DNA from: Vreelandella halophila
GTDB taxonomy: Bacteria; Pseudomonadota; Gammaproteobacteria; Pseudomonadales; Oleiphilaceae
Assembly: GCF_009856365.1 (NCBI RefSeq)
Contig: NZ_WMEX01000002.1
Span: 434,001-498,000 of the forward strand
Length of the DNA: 64,000 bases
Reading direction: 5' to 3'
Shown in pieces: positions 19,746-28,962 of the stretch. Within the stretch, counting starts at the first letter, position 1. Every line of letters begins with the position of its first letter. The notes under the pieces were generated by a model. It saw only the letters and a list, made by a program, of their open reading frames with translations, had not been told where the DNA came from and ran no database searches. The position numbers and the translations under genes are program-made.

Positions 19746-19825
19746 GAAACGCCTCGCTATGGTGAGGTGAATGGAGATTCAGGATGTACCAGTGATTACG
19801 GATGAGGCGGGCTGCTGGTTCAGGG

Positions 19826-20569
19826 TTACCAGGGAAGTTCCGAGCCATCCCAGCTCAGGAAGCGACCGCTGTCCTCGGGACCCAGCCCGTCCAAAACCGT
19901 CCACAGGTTGGCGGCGGTATCAGCGGGACTGTGCACCTTGAGGTGAGCCAGGGACTGTGGGAAGGGGGCGGTCAGGGCCGTTTCGGTGGTGCCGGGGTGC
20001 AGGGCCACCACGGTTGCGGGCCGCAGCCGGCGCTGTGTTTCGATAGCGAGATTGCGCACCGCCATATTGAGGGCGGCCTTGCTGCAGCGGTAGCCGTACC
20101 AGCCGCCATAGCTGTTATCGCCAATGGAGCCGACTTTGGCGGAAACCGCGGCGATCAGCTTGGCATCGCGGTGGCGCAGCCATGGGAGCAGCGCCTGTAC
20201 GGTGTTGAGGAATCCCAGCGTATTGACCCGGTAGCTGTGCAGCATGGCCTCCGGGTCCACGTCCTCCAGCCGTTTTTCCGGAAACAGCCCTTCGCCATGG
20301 AGCACACCAACGGCATAGAGAATGCGGGTAACCCGGGCATCCCCGGGTAAATGGTCAGAAAGGGCAGCATCCAGGGTGCCCCTCTCGGCCACATCCGCAT
20401 CCACCAGGCTGAGCCGCCCGGGAAAGGCCTCCGCCAGGGTGCAGGCCTCGTGGTTCCGGGAAGCGTTACGGCTCAGTCCAACCACATGGGTTTCGGGATT
20501 GCGCTGCAGCTCATGGGCCGCCAGCGCCAGGCCGATGCCACCACTGATTCCGGCAACCAGGGTATCCAT
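19826..20569 (-). CDS. Short-chain dehydrogenase/reductase in the rpoE-chrR operon
   Basis: The 247-residue NAD(P)-dependent oxidoreductase has the nucleotide-binding turn GISGGIG at residues 8-14 and the catalytic Ser143, Tyr160 and Lys164 (YGYRCSKAAL). It begins 11 bp after the chrR stop codon, so it is very likely co-transcribed with the sigma and anti-sigma genes. It would then be induced by the same stress. The substrate is unknown; the resemblance is to CsgA-like short SDRs. It ends 80 bp before the acyl-CoA dehydrogenase start. Confidence 0.88.
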   Translation of the reverse strand: MDTLVAGISGGIGLALAAHELQRNPETHVVGLSRNASRNHEACTLAEAFPGRLSLVDADVAERGTLDAALSDHLPGDARVTRILYAVGVLHGEGLFPEKRLEDVDPEAMLHSYRVNTLGFLNTVQALLPWLRHRDAKLIAAVSAKVGSIGDNSYGGWYGYRCSKAALNMAVRNLAIETQRRLRPATVVALHPGTTETALTAPFPQSLAHLKVHSPADTAANLWTVLDGLGPEDSGRFLSWDGSELPW

Positions 20570-20580
20570 CAGCCCCGGGG

Positions 20581-21222
20581 CTAGCGGATGAAGGGGTTGA
20601 GCAGCCGCGTCAGCCGGCCGGTGAGCTTCACGGGGGCGTCCATCACCGAGAGGGTGATGCAGTCCTCACCGTGCAGTGCCACCGGCTGGTGGTCGTGGTG
20701 CTGATCAAGGATCACGAAGTCCCCCTTGCTGAATACACCATTGGCATCGGCAAAGGCACCGGTCAGCACCAGTGTGGCCTCGGAGCCGTGGTGACTGTGG
20801 GAAGGGGCCCGTCCACCCGCGCACAGCTTCTGCAGGGTGACGCGCTCATCCCCGGGGAACCGGTCGCTCAGGTCATAGACGCTGACATCCGCCAGCTGGC
20901 GCTTCCAGGGCAGCTCCTGAAGGTCACTGCCAAGCAGCCGTTCGAGCGGGGAATCATGGGCGGGCTTTTCCGTCTCCGCCTCACGGGGCGCCGGTTCGCT
21001 GTCAATCTGCGCGACAATATTGTCGAAAAGATCGTCTGAGACCCGGCTGGCCTGTTGGCTGTGGTCGAGCATGATCGCGCCCAGACTGTTCAGCATGTCC
21101 AGCTGGCCGCGGCAATGGGAGCACCGGTCGAGATGCATACGCATGCACAGGGCCATGGGCTCGGAGAGCGTGCCCGCACTGTACTCCATCAGAAGGACTT
21201 CATCGGGATGATGGGTACTCAT
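20581..21222 (-). CDS. chrR: ChrR-family zinc anti-sigma factor with cupin domain
   Basis: The 213-residue protein holds its ECF sigma factor inactive until stress such as singlet oxygen. The N-terminal anti-sigma domain has the zinc ligands: His4 or His5, then His30, Cys34 and Cys37 (HLDRCSHC). After a linker (about 75-115), residues about 120-205 form a ChrR-type cupin with metal-binding histidines (PSHSHHGSEATLV and LDQHHDHQPV). Its ATG overlaps the sigma stop codon by 4 bp, as in Rhodobacter rpoE-chrR. Assignment is from domain architecture and order. Confidence 0.9.
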   Translation of the reverse strand: MSTHHPDEVLLMEYSAGTLSEPMALCMRMHLDRCSHCRGQLDMLNSLGAIMLDHSQQASRVSDDLFDNIVAQIDSEPAPREAETEKPAHDSPLERLLGSDLQELPWKRQLADVSVYDLSDRFPGDERVTLQKLCAGGRAPSHSHHGSEATLVLTGAFADANGVFSKGDFVILDQHHDHQPVALHGEDCITLSVMDAPVKLTGRLTRLLNPFIR

Positions 21223-21863
21223 AGATCCTGATCCTGAAGAATCACTTTCAGTTTGCCCAGTGCCAGACGGACGCGGCTCTTGACGGTACCGAGTGGAATG
21301 TCGAGATCCTCAGCCACGGCCTGGTGCGACTTGTGTTCGAGATAGACCTGTTTGAGCACGGTCAGCTGTTCCTGTGGCAGGTGTTCGAAGGAGTCCCGGA
21401 TACGCCGTTCGGCAATGATACGGTGAAGGGAGGGCACTGGATCCTTCTCATCGTCACCGGGGATCTGCCAAAGGTCTTCCGTTTCGATGGCCATCTCGGC
21501 GCTGCCGCGCTGGATCTTGCGCAGCATATCGATGCGCTGGTTACGGGCAATGGTGAAGATCCAGGTGGAGGCAGCCGCCTTGCGCCAGTCATAGGTGGAG
21601 GCGCGTCGCCAGATGGAGATCATGACCTCCTGGACGAGCTCTTCCGCCTGATGGGCGATGCCATTGGAAATGGCATAGTACTTGATCTGGGGACCGAAAT
21701 GCTCGAACAGCTCGTGGAAGGCCGCCCTGTCCTGATGACTGGCGACCCGCTCCAGAAGCTGGCTCCAGTGGTCCTTGCTGCGCTCGGCGCGCGAACTGTC
21801 CGGGGCTGTGGTCACGTTGCGACTCTTGGTTGCTGCCGTCTGGCTGCTTCTTATGAGTTCCAT
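21219..21863 (-). CDS. rpoE: ECF sigma factor, RpoE/ECF11-like
   Basis: The 214-residue sigma factor has region 2 (about 40-105; EELVQEVMISIWRRASTYD) and region 4 (about 150-210; HKSHQAVAEDLDIPLGTVKSRVRLAL). The gene is followed directly by chrR, the arrangement of the singlet-oxygen sigma factor of Rhodobacter and many marine proteobacteria. I started at ATG 21863 (MELIRSSQ); the longer frame begins with TTG and adds 11 residues that overlap the promoter region. A candidate self-recognised promoter lies 44-72 bp upstream. Targets beyond its own operon are not visible. Confidence 0.9.
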   Translation of the reverse strand: MELIRSSQTAATKSRNVTTAPDSSRAERSKDHWSQLLERVASHQDRAAFHELFEHFGPQIKYYAISNGIAHQAEELVQEVMISIWRRASTYDWRKAAASTWIFTIARNQRIDMLRKIQRGSAEMAIETEDLWQIPGDDEKDPVPSLHRIIAERRIRDSFEHLPQEQLTVLKQVYLEHKSHQAVAEDLDIPLGTVKSRVRLALGKLKVILQDQDL

Positions 21864-21906
21864 TGTAGGTGCCCGTTGCCATGTTGGGAAATCCAAACCT
21901 GGACAG

Positions 21907-21935
21907 AATTACGCGGGCGGTACGGGTACGGATCA
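21907..21935 (-). promoter_or_regulatory. Candidate ECF11-type promoter of rpoE-chrR, overlapping the speA stop codon
   Basis: On the minus strand TGATCC (21935-21930) is followed after 18 bp by TAATT (21911-21907). The published RpoE/ChrR consensus in Rhodobacter is TGATCC near -35 and TAAGA-like near -10 with similar spacing. The first three bases of the -35 element are the TGA stop codon of speA, so the promoter is embedded at the end of the upstream gene. Confidence 0.68.
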
Positions 21936-23822
21936 GTGGTCGGTGAGGTAAGTGTAGCTCCCCAGCCCCTGGCGGATCTGTTCCAGAAGCCGCAGACGCT
22001 CCTCGTCCGCCAGTCCGGCGGTCTCGATCCGGGATTCCAGCTGGCGGAACAGGTTCTCCGGGTCATGGTTGACCTGGCGCAGCACACTGGCCAGCGTCTC
22101 ACCCTGGGCCAGGTGGGTGACCTGGGCGTTGCCCGCGGCATCCAGGCTGACATCAGCGGCGTCCGTGTCGCCGAACAGGTTGTGCATGTCCCCCAGGATC
22201 TCCTGGTAGGCGCCCGTCATGAAGAAGGCGAGCTGATCCACGTCCGTGGCATCGGGCAGGGGCAGGGTGGTCTCAATCCCGTCGCCATCCACGTAGTGGT
22301 CGATGCGGCCATCGGAGTCGCAGGTCATGTCCCTCAGCACCGCCCGTCGCGTGGTCGGCTGGTCCAGTCCCTGCAGCGGCAGGATGGGGAATATCTGGTC
22401 AATGCCCCAGATGTCCGGCAGTGACTGGAAGATCGAAAGATTCATGAACAGCCGTTCCGCGCACTGTTCGTTAAGCTCATCAAGCAGGTCGCGGTGCACG
22501 CGGTTGCCGGGGTTGAGGCGGGTGCGCAGCCGCATGGCCACCTGGCGCTGGAGCTGTTCCGCCTGGGCGCGCTGCTGCAGAGAGAGCAGTCCATGGGCGA
22601 ATTCGGTCTGAACGTCCGCCATGGCCTGCGCCGCATCATGATGGATCTCGACGGCCGAGCGTTCGGGCCCGTCGCCGCTGAGCGCCTGATAATCCGCCCA
22701 GAGGCTGCGCAGTGGCGCCGGGGCGGTTTCGGGGACCGCTTCCGGGATGGCCGCCTCGGGCGCTTCCCGGTCAATGATGTTGGTCACCAGTACCGCGTGA
22801 TGGGCGGTCATGGCGCGGCCGGATTCGGTGATCAGGTGCGGGTGGGGCAGGTTGTTATGGGTGCAGGACTCGTGGAAGGTCTGCACCACCTGGCGGGCGT
22901 ATTCCTCCATGCTGTAGTTCATGGAGCAGGCACTGCGCGAACGGGTGCCCTCGTAGTCCACGCCCAGGCCGCCGCCCACGTCCACGGTATTCAGGGGCGC
23001 GCCCGCTTCGTGCAGGGTATGGTGAAAGCGTGCCGCCTCGCGCAGGCCGGTCTGGATGTCCCGGATGTTGGCGATCTGGGACCCCAGGTGGAAATGCAGC
23101 AGCTGCAGGCGATCCAGGGCATCGGCCTCACGCAGCTGCTCCACCACCGTCAGGACCTGCTGCGCGGAGAGCCCGAACTTGGACTTCTCGCCGCCGGTGT
23201 TCTGCCAGTTGCCCTCGCCAATGGTGGCCAGCCGCGCGCGAACCCCGATGAGAGGGCGGACACCCAGCCGGCGGGATTCGTCCAGGATCAGCGGCAGCTC
23301 CGAGGCTTTCTCCACCACGATGAAGACACGGTGGCCGAGGCGCTGCCCCATCAGGGCGAGGCGGATGGTCTCGCGGTCCTTGTAGCCGTTGCAGATGATG
23401 CGGGCATTGGGTGGGGCCAGAGCCAGCACCGCGAAGAGTTCCGGCTTGCTGCCGGCCTCCAGACCGATCTGGCCCTCTCCCGCGGCCGGTTCGCTGCGCA
23501 GGATCTCTTCCACCACGCGGCGCTGCTGGTTGACCTTGATGGGGTAGACAGCGGTGTAGCCTCCCTCGTAGCCAAGGTTCCGGATGGGCTCATTGAAAGC
23601 ACGGCACAGACGGTTCACACGGTGGCGGAGAATGTCGCTGAAGCGGATCAGCACTGGCAGGCGGGCGCCCTCGCGCTGCACCTGTGCCACGACCTCGGCG
23701 AGCGACACCCCTGGGCTCCGGGTATCGGGGTTGATGCGCAGCTCACCTCCGGTGCCGACCGTGACGTAGCCCTCGCTCCAGCGATCGATGTTCCAGGTGC
23801 GGCCAGGGGTATCACTGTGCAT
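21933..23822 (-). CDS. speA: Biosynthetic arginine decarboxylase
   Basis: The 629-residue PLP enzyme turns arginine into agmatine, the first step of one polyamine route. It shows the fold-III decarboxylase start (WNIDRWSEGYVTV), the PLP-lysine region AVYPIKVNQQRRVVEE, the glycine-rich VDVGGGLGVDYEGT, and ESGRAMTAHHAVLV. Length matches SpeA. It is divergent from spermidine synthase (speE) over 120 bp. No agmatinase gene (speB) is in the window, so agmatine must be handled elsewhere or be aminopropylated directly. Its stop codon forms part of the candidate rpoE promoter. Confidence 0.95.
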   Translation of the reverse strand: MHSDTPGRTWNIDRWSEGYVTVGTGGELRINPDTRSPGVSLAEVVAQVQREGARLPVLIRFSDILRHRVNRLCRAFNEPIRNLGYEGGYTAVYPIKVNQQRRVVEEILRSEPAAGEGQIGLEAGSKPELFAVLALAPPNARIICNGYKDRETIRLALMGQRLGHRVFIVVEKASELPLILDESRRLGVRPLIGVRARLATIGEGNWQNTGGEKSKFGLSAQQVLTVVEQLREADALDRLQLLHFHLGSQIANIRDIQTGLREAARFHHTLHEAGAPLNTVDVGGGLGVDYEGTRSRSACSMNYSMEEYARQVVQTFHESCTHNNLPHPHLITESGRAMTAHHAVLVTNIIDREAPEAAIPEAVPETAPAPLRSLWADYQALSGDGPERSAVEIHHDAAQAMADVQTEFAHGLLSLQQRAQAEQLQRQVAMRLRTRLNPGNRVHRDLLDELNEQCAERLFMNLSIFQSLPDIWGIDQIFPILPLQGLDQPTTRRAVLRDMTCDSDGRIDHYVDGDGIETTLPLPDATDVDQLAFFMTGAYQEILGDMHNLFGDTDAADVSLDAAGNAQVTHLAQGETLASVLRQVNHDPENLFRQLESRIETAGLADEERLRLLEQIRQGLGSYTYLTDH

Positions 23823-23942
23823 GCGGGCTCCGGGCAGATGGCTTTCCGGGGATTGTAAGGCCGCGGGCGTTTATGGAACAGGCTTCTGTCCGTTGCCGGC
23901 GGGTCGTACAATGATCCCTTTACCCAGGCGCAGGAGAGAGCC

Positions 23943-24830
23943 ATGAGCGGACTCGACGATAACTGGTTCACCGAGATCTACCCGGAGGAGTCCATTGCCT
24001 TCTCGCTCCGTATCAAGGGGAGGGTGCACGCGGAGCAGTCGCCCTACCAGAGCATCAGCATCTACGAGACCGAGACATTCGGGTATCTGATGGCGATTGA
24101 TGGCTGCGTCATGCTCTCCACCCGGGACAACTTCCTTTACCACGAGATGATGGCCCATCCGGTGCTGTTCACTCACCGCAATCCCAGGCGGGTCGCCATC
24201 ATTGGCGGTGGTGACTGCGGCACGCTGCGCGAGGTGCTGCGCCATGACGGTGTGGAAGAGGTCTGGCAGGCGGAAATCGATCAGCGTGTGACAGAGCTTT
24301 CCGAGCAGTGGTTCCCGGAGCTGTGCGAGGCGAATGAGGATCCGCGCGCGAATTTCTTCTTCGGCGACGGCATCAAGTGGATCCAGGACACGGATCCGGG
24401 CTATTTCGATGTCATCATCATCGACAGCACGGACCCGGTGGGCCCGGCGGAAGGGCTGTTCACGAAGGATTTCTACCGCGACTGCTACATGGCGCTGGGG
24501 GAGAACGGCCTGATGGTGCAGCAGACCGAGTCGCCGCTGATGGAGCGGCCGAAATCGATCATCCGCAAGGCGCATGAGGACATGAAAGCTGCGGGCTACC
24601 ATCACAGCAAGACGCTGGTGTTCCCGCAGCCCGTCTACCCCACGGGCTGGTGGAGCTGCACCATTGCGGGCAAGGTGACGCCGCTCGAACACTTCCGGGA
24701 GGCGGATGCCGGGGCGCGCCCCTTCCCGACCCGCTACTACAGCGCGGACGTGCACCGGGGAGCCCTGGCGACACCGCCCTTCCTGCAGGATATCATCGGC
24801 GAGGATCATCCCGTCGGCGGCGAAGGGTGA
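23943..24830 (+). CDS. speE: Spermidine synthase (aminopropyltransferase)
   Basis: The 295-residue cytoplasmic enzyme transfers the aminopropyl group of decarboxylated S-adenosylmethionine to a diamine. It has the N-terminal beta domain (WFTEIYPEESIAFSL) and the Rossmann motifs VAIIGGGDCGTLREVL and VIIIDSTDPVGPAEGLF, including the substrate-gripping Asp. GGAGAGAG precedes ATG 23943. Divergence from speA suggests coordinated polyamine synthesis. Whether the acceptor is putrescine or agmatine cannot be decided by eye. Confidence 0.94.
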   Translation: MSGLDDNWFTEIYPEESIAFSLRIKGRVHAEQSPYQSISIYETETFGYLMAIDGCVMLSTRDNFLYHEMMAHPVLFTHRNPRRVAIIGGGDCGTLREVLRHDGVEEVWQAEIDQRVTELSEQWFPELCEANEDPRANFFFGDGIKWIQDTDPGYFDVIIIDSTDPVGPAEGLFTKDFYRDCYMALGENGLMVQQTESPLMERPKSIIRKAHEDMKAAGYHHSKTLVFPQPVYPTGWWSCTIAGKVTPLEHFREADAGARPFPTRYYSADVHRGALATPPFLQDIIGEDHPVGGEG

Positions 24831-24873
24831 AGCCTCGACTGGAACCGGACGCAAACGCAAAGGAGTGCTCTGA

Positions 24874-26088
24874 ATGACCCGACAACAGCAACGTGTCTAT
24901 CTGCTGGCTCTGTGCCAGGCCCTGTTTCTGACCTGTGCGGTGGCCTCGGTGTCGGTCGCCGCGATTGTGGGCTCGGAACTGGCGCCCACCCCCTGGATGA
25001 CCACACTGCCCTATGGCCTGCAGTTCGCGGTTGTGATCCTGTGCGCCTACCCGGTCTCAAGGCTCATGGGGGCTCTGGGGCGGCGGCCCGTCTTCCTGAT
25101 GGGCGCCTGTTTCGCCATGGCGGCGGGTGTGACCGGCTATCTGGCCATCCGCGGTGGCTCCTTCACCGGGCTGATCCTCAGCCATGTGCTGCTGGGCATC
25201 TTCATTACCCACGCCAACTACTACCGGTTCGCCGCCACCGATGGGGTTGAAGCGGAGCTGAGAGGGCGGGCGGTGGCGCTGGTCACAGCGGGTGGCGTCC
25301 TGGCCGGCATCCTGGCGCCATTGCTCACGCTGGAAGCCGGGGCCCTGTTCGAAGGCCAGTCCTTCGCCCACAGTTACCTGATCTTCTCACTGGCTGGTGC
25401 GGTCACTTTCCTGGTCATGCTCACGGTGCCGGGGCTCAATGCCGGAGGGACAGCACCGGATGCAGGGAAGGCGGCGCCGGCGCCCGCCGTCCCACCCGCC
25501 ATGGCCGGCTTCGGAGCTTTTCTGGCCATGTACTGCGCGGGTGCCGGCTATATGGTCATGAACCTGCTCATGGTCCAGTCCACGCTGGCCCTCAACAGCG
25601 GGCCGGGCAGCCACACGCTGGTGGGCGTGGCCATCCAGCTCCATGTGGTGGCCATGTTCCTGCCCTCGTTCTTCACCGGGCGGTTGCTGGAGAGACTGGG
25701 GCATGGCCGTGTTCTGACGCTCGGTTTTCTGCTGCTGTCGTTATCCGCCCTCATCGGGATGCCGGGCAGGGCGCCGGTATTCGTGGTTCCGTCACTCATT
25801 CTCCTTGGGGTCGCCTGGAACTTTCTCTACGTGGGTGGCAGCGCGTTCCTGACGCTGTGCCACTCACCGGAGCGGGCGCACCGTATCCAGGGCATCAACG
25901 ATACGGTTGTCTCCGGCCTGGCCGCGGTGGGCGCACTGACAGCGGGTGCGCTCTATCACCTGCTGGGCTGGTCCGGGAGTCTGGTGCTTTCATTGCCGGT
26001 TGCCGGTGTGGGCCTGGCGATGCTGGTCTACTGGCAGCGGGCGGCCGCCGCTTCAGGGCTATGGACAGGGGAGGCCTCCGAATCATGA
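24874..26088 (+). CDS. Major facilitator superfamily transporter
   Basis: The 404-residue protein has about twelve hydrophobic helices in two halves with an MFS-type cytoplasmic loop after helix 2 (SRLMGALGRRPVF). An AAAGGAG site 8 bp before ATG supports the start. Its stop codon overlaps the start of the methyltransferase gene (ATGA), so the two are coupled. It follows speE by 43 bp on the same strand. Substrate is unknown. The pairing with a methyltransferase could mean import or export of the methylated compound or its precursor (inference). Confidence 0.88.
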   Translation: MTRQQQRVYLLALCQALFLTCAVASVSVAAIVGSELAPTPWMTTLPYGLQFAVVILCAYPVSRLMGALGRRPVFLMGACFAMAAGVTGYLAIRGGSFTGLILSHVLLGIFITHANYYRFAATDGVEAELRGRAVALVTAGGVLAGILAPLLTLEAGALFEGQSFAHSYLIFSLAGAVTFLVMLTVPGLNAGGTAPDAGKAAPAPAVPPAMAGFGAFLAMYCAGAGYMVMNLLMVQSTLALNSGPGSHTLVGVAIQLHVVAMFLPSFFTGRLLERLGHGRVLTLGFLLLSLSALIGMPGRAPVFVVPSLILLGVAWNFLYVGGSAFLTLCHSPERAHRIQGINDTVVSGLAAVGALTAGALYHLLGWSGSLVLSLPVAGVGLAMLVYWQRAAAASGLWTGEASES

Positions 26089-26942
26089 AACGACAGTCCG
26101 ACGACACCGCATCCATAAGCTTCACTGGCCTCTATACCGGGGAGGTCTGGCGCCGCAACGACCTGGCGCCCCAATGGCTTGGGTCCGGGGCGGGGCCCTG
26201 GCTGTACCGCGGGCTGGTACCCGTGGAATGGCTGAGTCGCACTCTGGGCGGCAGCAACCTGCGCACCATCCTGCTGCAGCGCCACCGCATCATGGACCAC
26301 CTTCTGGAGCACTGGATCCGGGAGGAGGGTGTTACCCAGGTGCTGGAGATTGCCAGCGGCCTGTCCCCCCGAGGCCACCGCTTCCGGCAGTGTTTCCCGG
26401 AGCTGACCTATGTGGAGACCGACATGCCGGGCATGGCCGAGCGCAAGCGCCGTGCCCTGGAGCAGGAGGGGGCCTTGAGCGAGGGGCATCAGGTCGTGCC
26501 GCTCAATGTCTTTCACCGGGAAGGGCCGGAATCCATGGAAAGCGTGGTTGAGCAGTGCTTCCGGCCCGGTGAGCCCATTGTGGTGATCACCGAGGGGCTG
26601 ACCAGTTACTTCACGCTTGAGGATATGGTCCCGTTCTGGGAACGCATAGCCGCTCTTGGTGCGCGCCATCCAGGCAGTCGATATCTCATGGAGACCTATC
26701 TTGTGCCACGCAGTGGCGCGTTCAGTCGGGCCATCCGTATGGGGGCGAACGCGCTGGGGCGGCTCAGTGACAGTGATGTGACCTTCCATTTCGCGGATGC
26801 TGGTGAGGTGGAGCGGGTATTCCGGGGGGCTGGTTTTGCCGGCGTGCGGGTCCATGACCCGGCGGAATACCGGGAATACGTGGAGCTGCCATCCAATCGT
26901 GGCGATGCGGTGGTGCGCGTGGTGGCGGCCGGTACTGGCTGA
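26085..26942 (+). CDS. LCMT-like S-adenosylmethionine-dependent methyltransferase
   Basis: The 285-residue protein begins at ATG 26085, overlapping the MFS stop; the longer open frame runs through MFS coding sequence and is rejected. The SAM-binding region contains VLEIASGLSPRGHRF, followed by YVETDMPGMAERKRRAL and VVITEGLTSYF, the pattern of the leucine carboxyl methyltransferase/O-methyltransferase family. The natural substrate of bacterial members is mostly unknown. It lies downstream of speE and an MFS transporter. Confidence 0.85.
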   Translation: MKRQSDDTASISFTGLYTGEVWRRNDLAPQWLGSGAGPWLYRGLVPVEWLSRTLGGSNLRTILLQRHRIMDHLLEHWIREEGVTQVLEIASGLSPRGHRFRQCFPELTYVETDMPGMAERKRRALEQEGALSEGHQVVPLNVFHREGPESMESVVEQCFRPGEPIVVITEGLTSYFTLEDMVPFWERIAALGARHPGSRYLMETYLVPRSGAFSRAIRMGANALGRLSDSDVTFHFADAGEVERVFRGAGFAGVRVHDPAEYREYVELPSNRGDAVVRVVAAGTG

Positions 26943-26948
26943 ACCATG

Positions 26949-26974
26949 AAAAAGGGCGCCCCGTGGGGGCGCCC
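26949..26974 (-). terminator. Terminator after amtB, shared with the convergent methyltransferase gene
   Basis: GGGCGCCCC pairs with GGGGCGCCC over 9 bp with a 3-nt loop. On the minus strand the stem is followed by TTTTT, so it is a good intrinsic terminator for amtB (stop at 27008). In the plus direction the tail is T-poor, so termination of the methyltransferase transcript would be weaker. Confidence 0.85.
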
Positions 26975-27007
26975 CTGTCTTCCCTGCTTTGTTACGCGTT
27001 GTCCGGA

Positions 27008-28252
27008 TCAGCTGGTGTGTTCGAACTCGGGGTAGGCTTCCATGCCGCACTCGGCAATGTCGAGGCCTTCGTACTCCTGCTCCTCGGTGACCCGGATGCC
27101 CATCACGGCCTTGAGGATGCCCCAGACAACCAGGCTGGCCACGAAGACCCAGACGAAGATGGTCAGGGCACCGATGATCTGGCCGCTGAAGCTCGCGCCG
27201 CCGTTGGTGATCGGCACCAGCAGCAGGCCCAGGAGACCCACAGTACCGTGGACGGAGATGGCGCCTACCGGATCGTCGATACGCAGCTTGTCCAGTGTCA
27301 CGATCGAGAAGACCACCAGGATACCGCCAAGGGCGCCGAAGAGCGTGGCAGTCAGCGGTGTCGGGGTGGAGGGCTCGGCGGTAATGGCAACCAGTCCGGC
27401 CAACGCCCCGTTGAGGAGCATGGTCAGGTCGGCCTTGCCGAACATCAGCCGGGAGACGATCAGTGCAGCCACGGCACCACCGGCAGCAGCGGTGTTGGTG
27501 TTGAGGAACACAATGGCTATGGAATTGGCGGACTCAACGCTGGCCGCTGCCAGCACGGAACCGCCGTTGAAGCCGAACCAGCCCATCCAGAGGATGAAGG
27601 TGCCCAGTGTGGCCAGCGGCAGGTTGGCGCCCGGAATCGCGCGCACCTCACCATTGGGACCGTACTTGCCCTTACGCGGGCCCAGCAGCAGAACGCCGGC
27701 CAGGGCAGCGGCCGCGCCGGCCATGTGCACGATGCCGGAACCGGCAAAGTCACTGAAGCCGAGGTCAGCGAGGTTGTACATGCCGAATACGGTAGCGCCC
27801 CCCCAGGTCCATGCACCTTCCATTGGATAGATGAAACCGGTCAGGACAACGGTGAAGGCGAAGAACGCCCAGAGCTTCATCCGTTCAGCCACGGCGCCGG
27901 AGACGATGGACATGGCGGTTGCCACGAACACGACCTGGAAGAAGAAATCCGAGGCCGGCGCGTAGGTCGAAACCGCTTCATAGGTGAAGCCTTCGGAGAC
28001 ACCGGGGTCCATGATGCCGGACAGGAAGGTGCCGCCGCCGTACATGATGGCGTAACCGCAGACCATGTACATGATGCAGGCGATGGAATAGAGACCAACG
28101 TTCTTGGTCAGGATCTCGGTGGTGTTCTTGGCCCGGACCAGTCCGGACTCAAGCATGGTGAAGCCTGCCGCCATCCACATGACGAAGGCACCACAGATCA
28201 GGAAGTAGAAGGTATCGAGCGCAAACTGCAGTTCGTTAACTGTGTTTTCCAT
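27008..28252 (-). CDS. amtB: Ammonium transporter AmtB
   Basis: The 414-residue inner-membrane channel has eleven predicted helices. The conserved pore histidines fall in GSGIVHMAGAAAAL and AISVHGTVGLLGLL. The AMT signature around DFAGSGIVH is clear. I used ATG 28252 (MENTVNELQ) with GGAGG upstream; the longer TTG frame adds seven unlikely residues. It lies 70 bp after glnK on the same strand, the standard glnK-amtB pair in which GlnK plugs the channel when nitrogen is plentiful. There is no long signal peptide. Confidence 0.95.
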   Translation of the reverse strand: MENTVNELQFALDTFYFLICGAFVMWMAAGFTMLESGLVRAKNTTEILTKNVGLYSIACIMYMVCGYAIMYGGGTFLSGIMDPGVSEGFTYEAVSTYAPASDFFFQVVFVATAMSIVSGAVAERMKLWAFFAFTVVLTGFIYPMEGAWTWGGATVFGMYNLADLGFSDFAGSGIVHMAGAAAALAGVLLLGPRKGKYGPNGEVRAIPGANLPLATLGTFILWMGWFGFNGGSVLAAASVESANSIAIVFLNTNTAAAGGAVAALIVSRLMFGKADLTMLLNGALAGLVAITAEPSTPTPLTATLFGALGGILVVFSIVTLDKLRIDDPVGAISVHGTVGLLGLLLVPITNGGASFSGQIIGALTIFVWVFVASLVVWGILKAVMGIRVTEEQEYEGLDIAECGMEAYPEFEHTS

Positions 28253-28322
28253 TGGAATAAGCCCTCCGCACAAGGCTTTTCAACTTCGGGAATGGTGTTC
28301 TGGCGTCTGGAGTGACCGGCCG

Positions 28323-28962
<640 letters not shown>

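Noticed and set aside
18309-19805. Long plus-strand frame opposite the acyl-CoA dehydrogenase
   Set aside because: The minus-strand frame has clear family motifs; the plus frame is an antisense shadow.
23912-23917. A second TGATCC, on the plus strand before speE, as an RpoE promoter
   Set aside because: No TAA-type -10 element lies 16-19 bp downstream, and a TACAAT-like -10 of the sigma70 type overlaps it.
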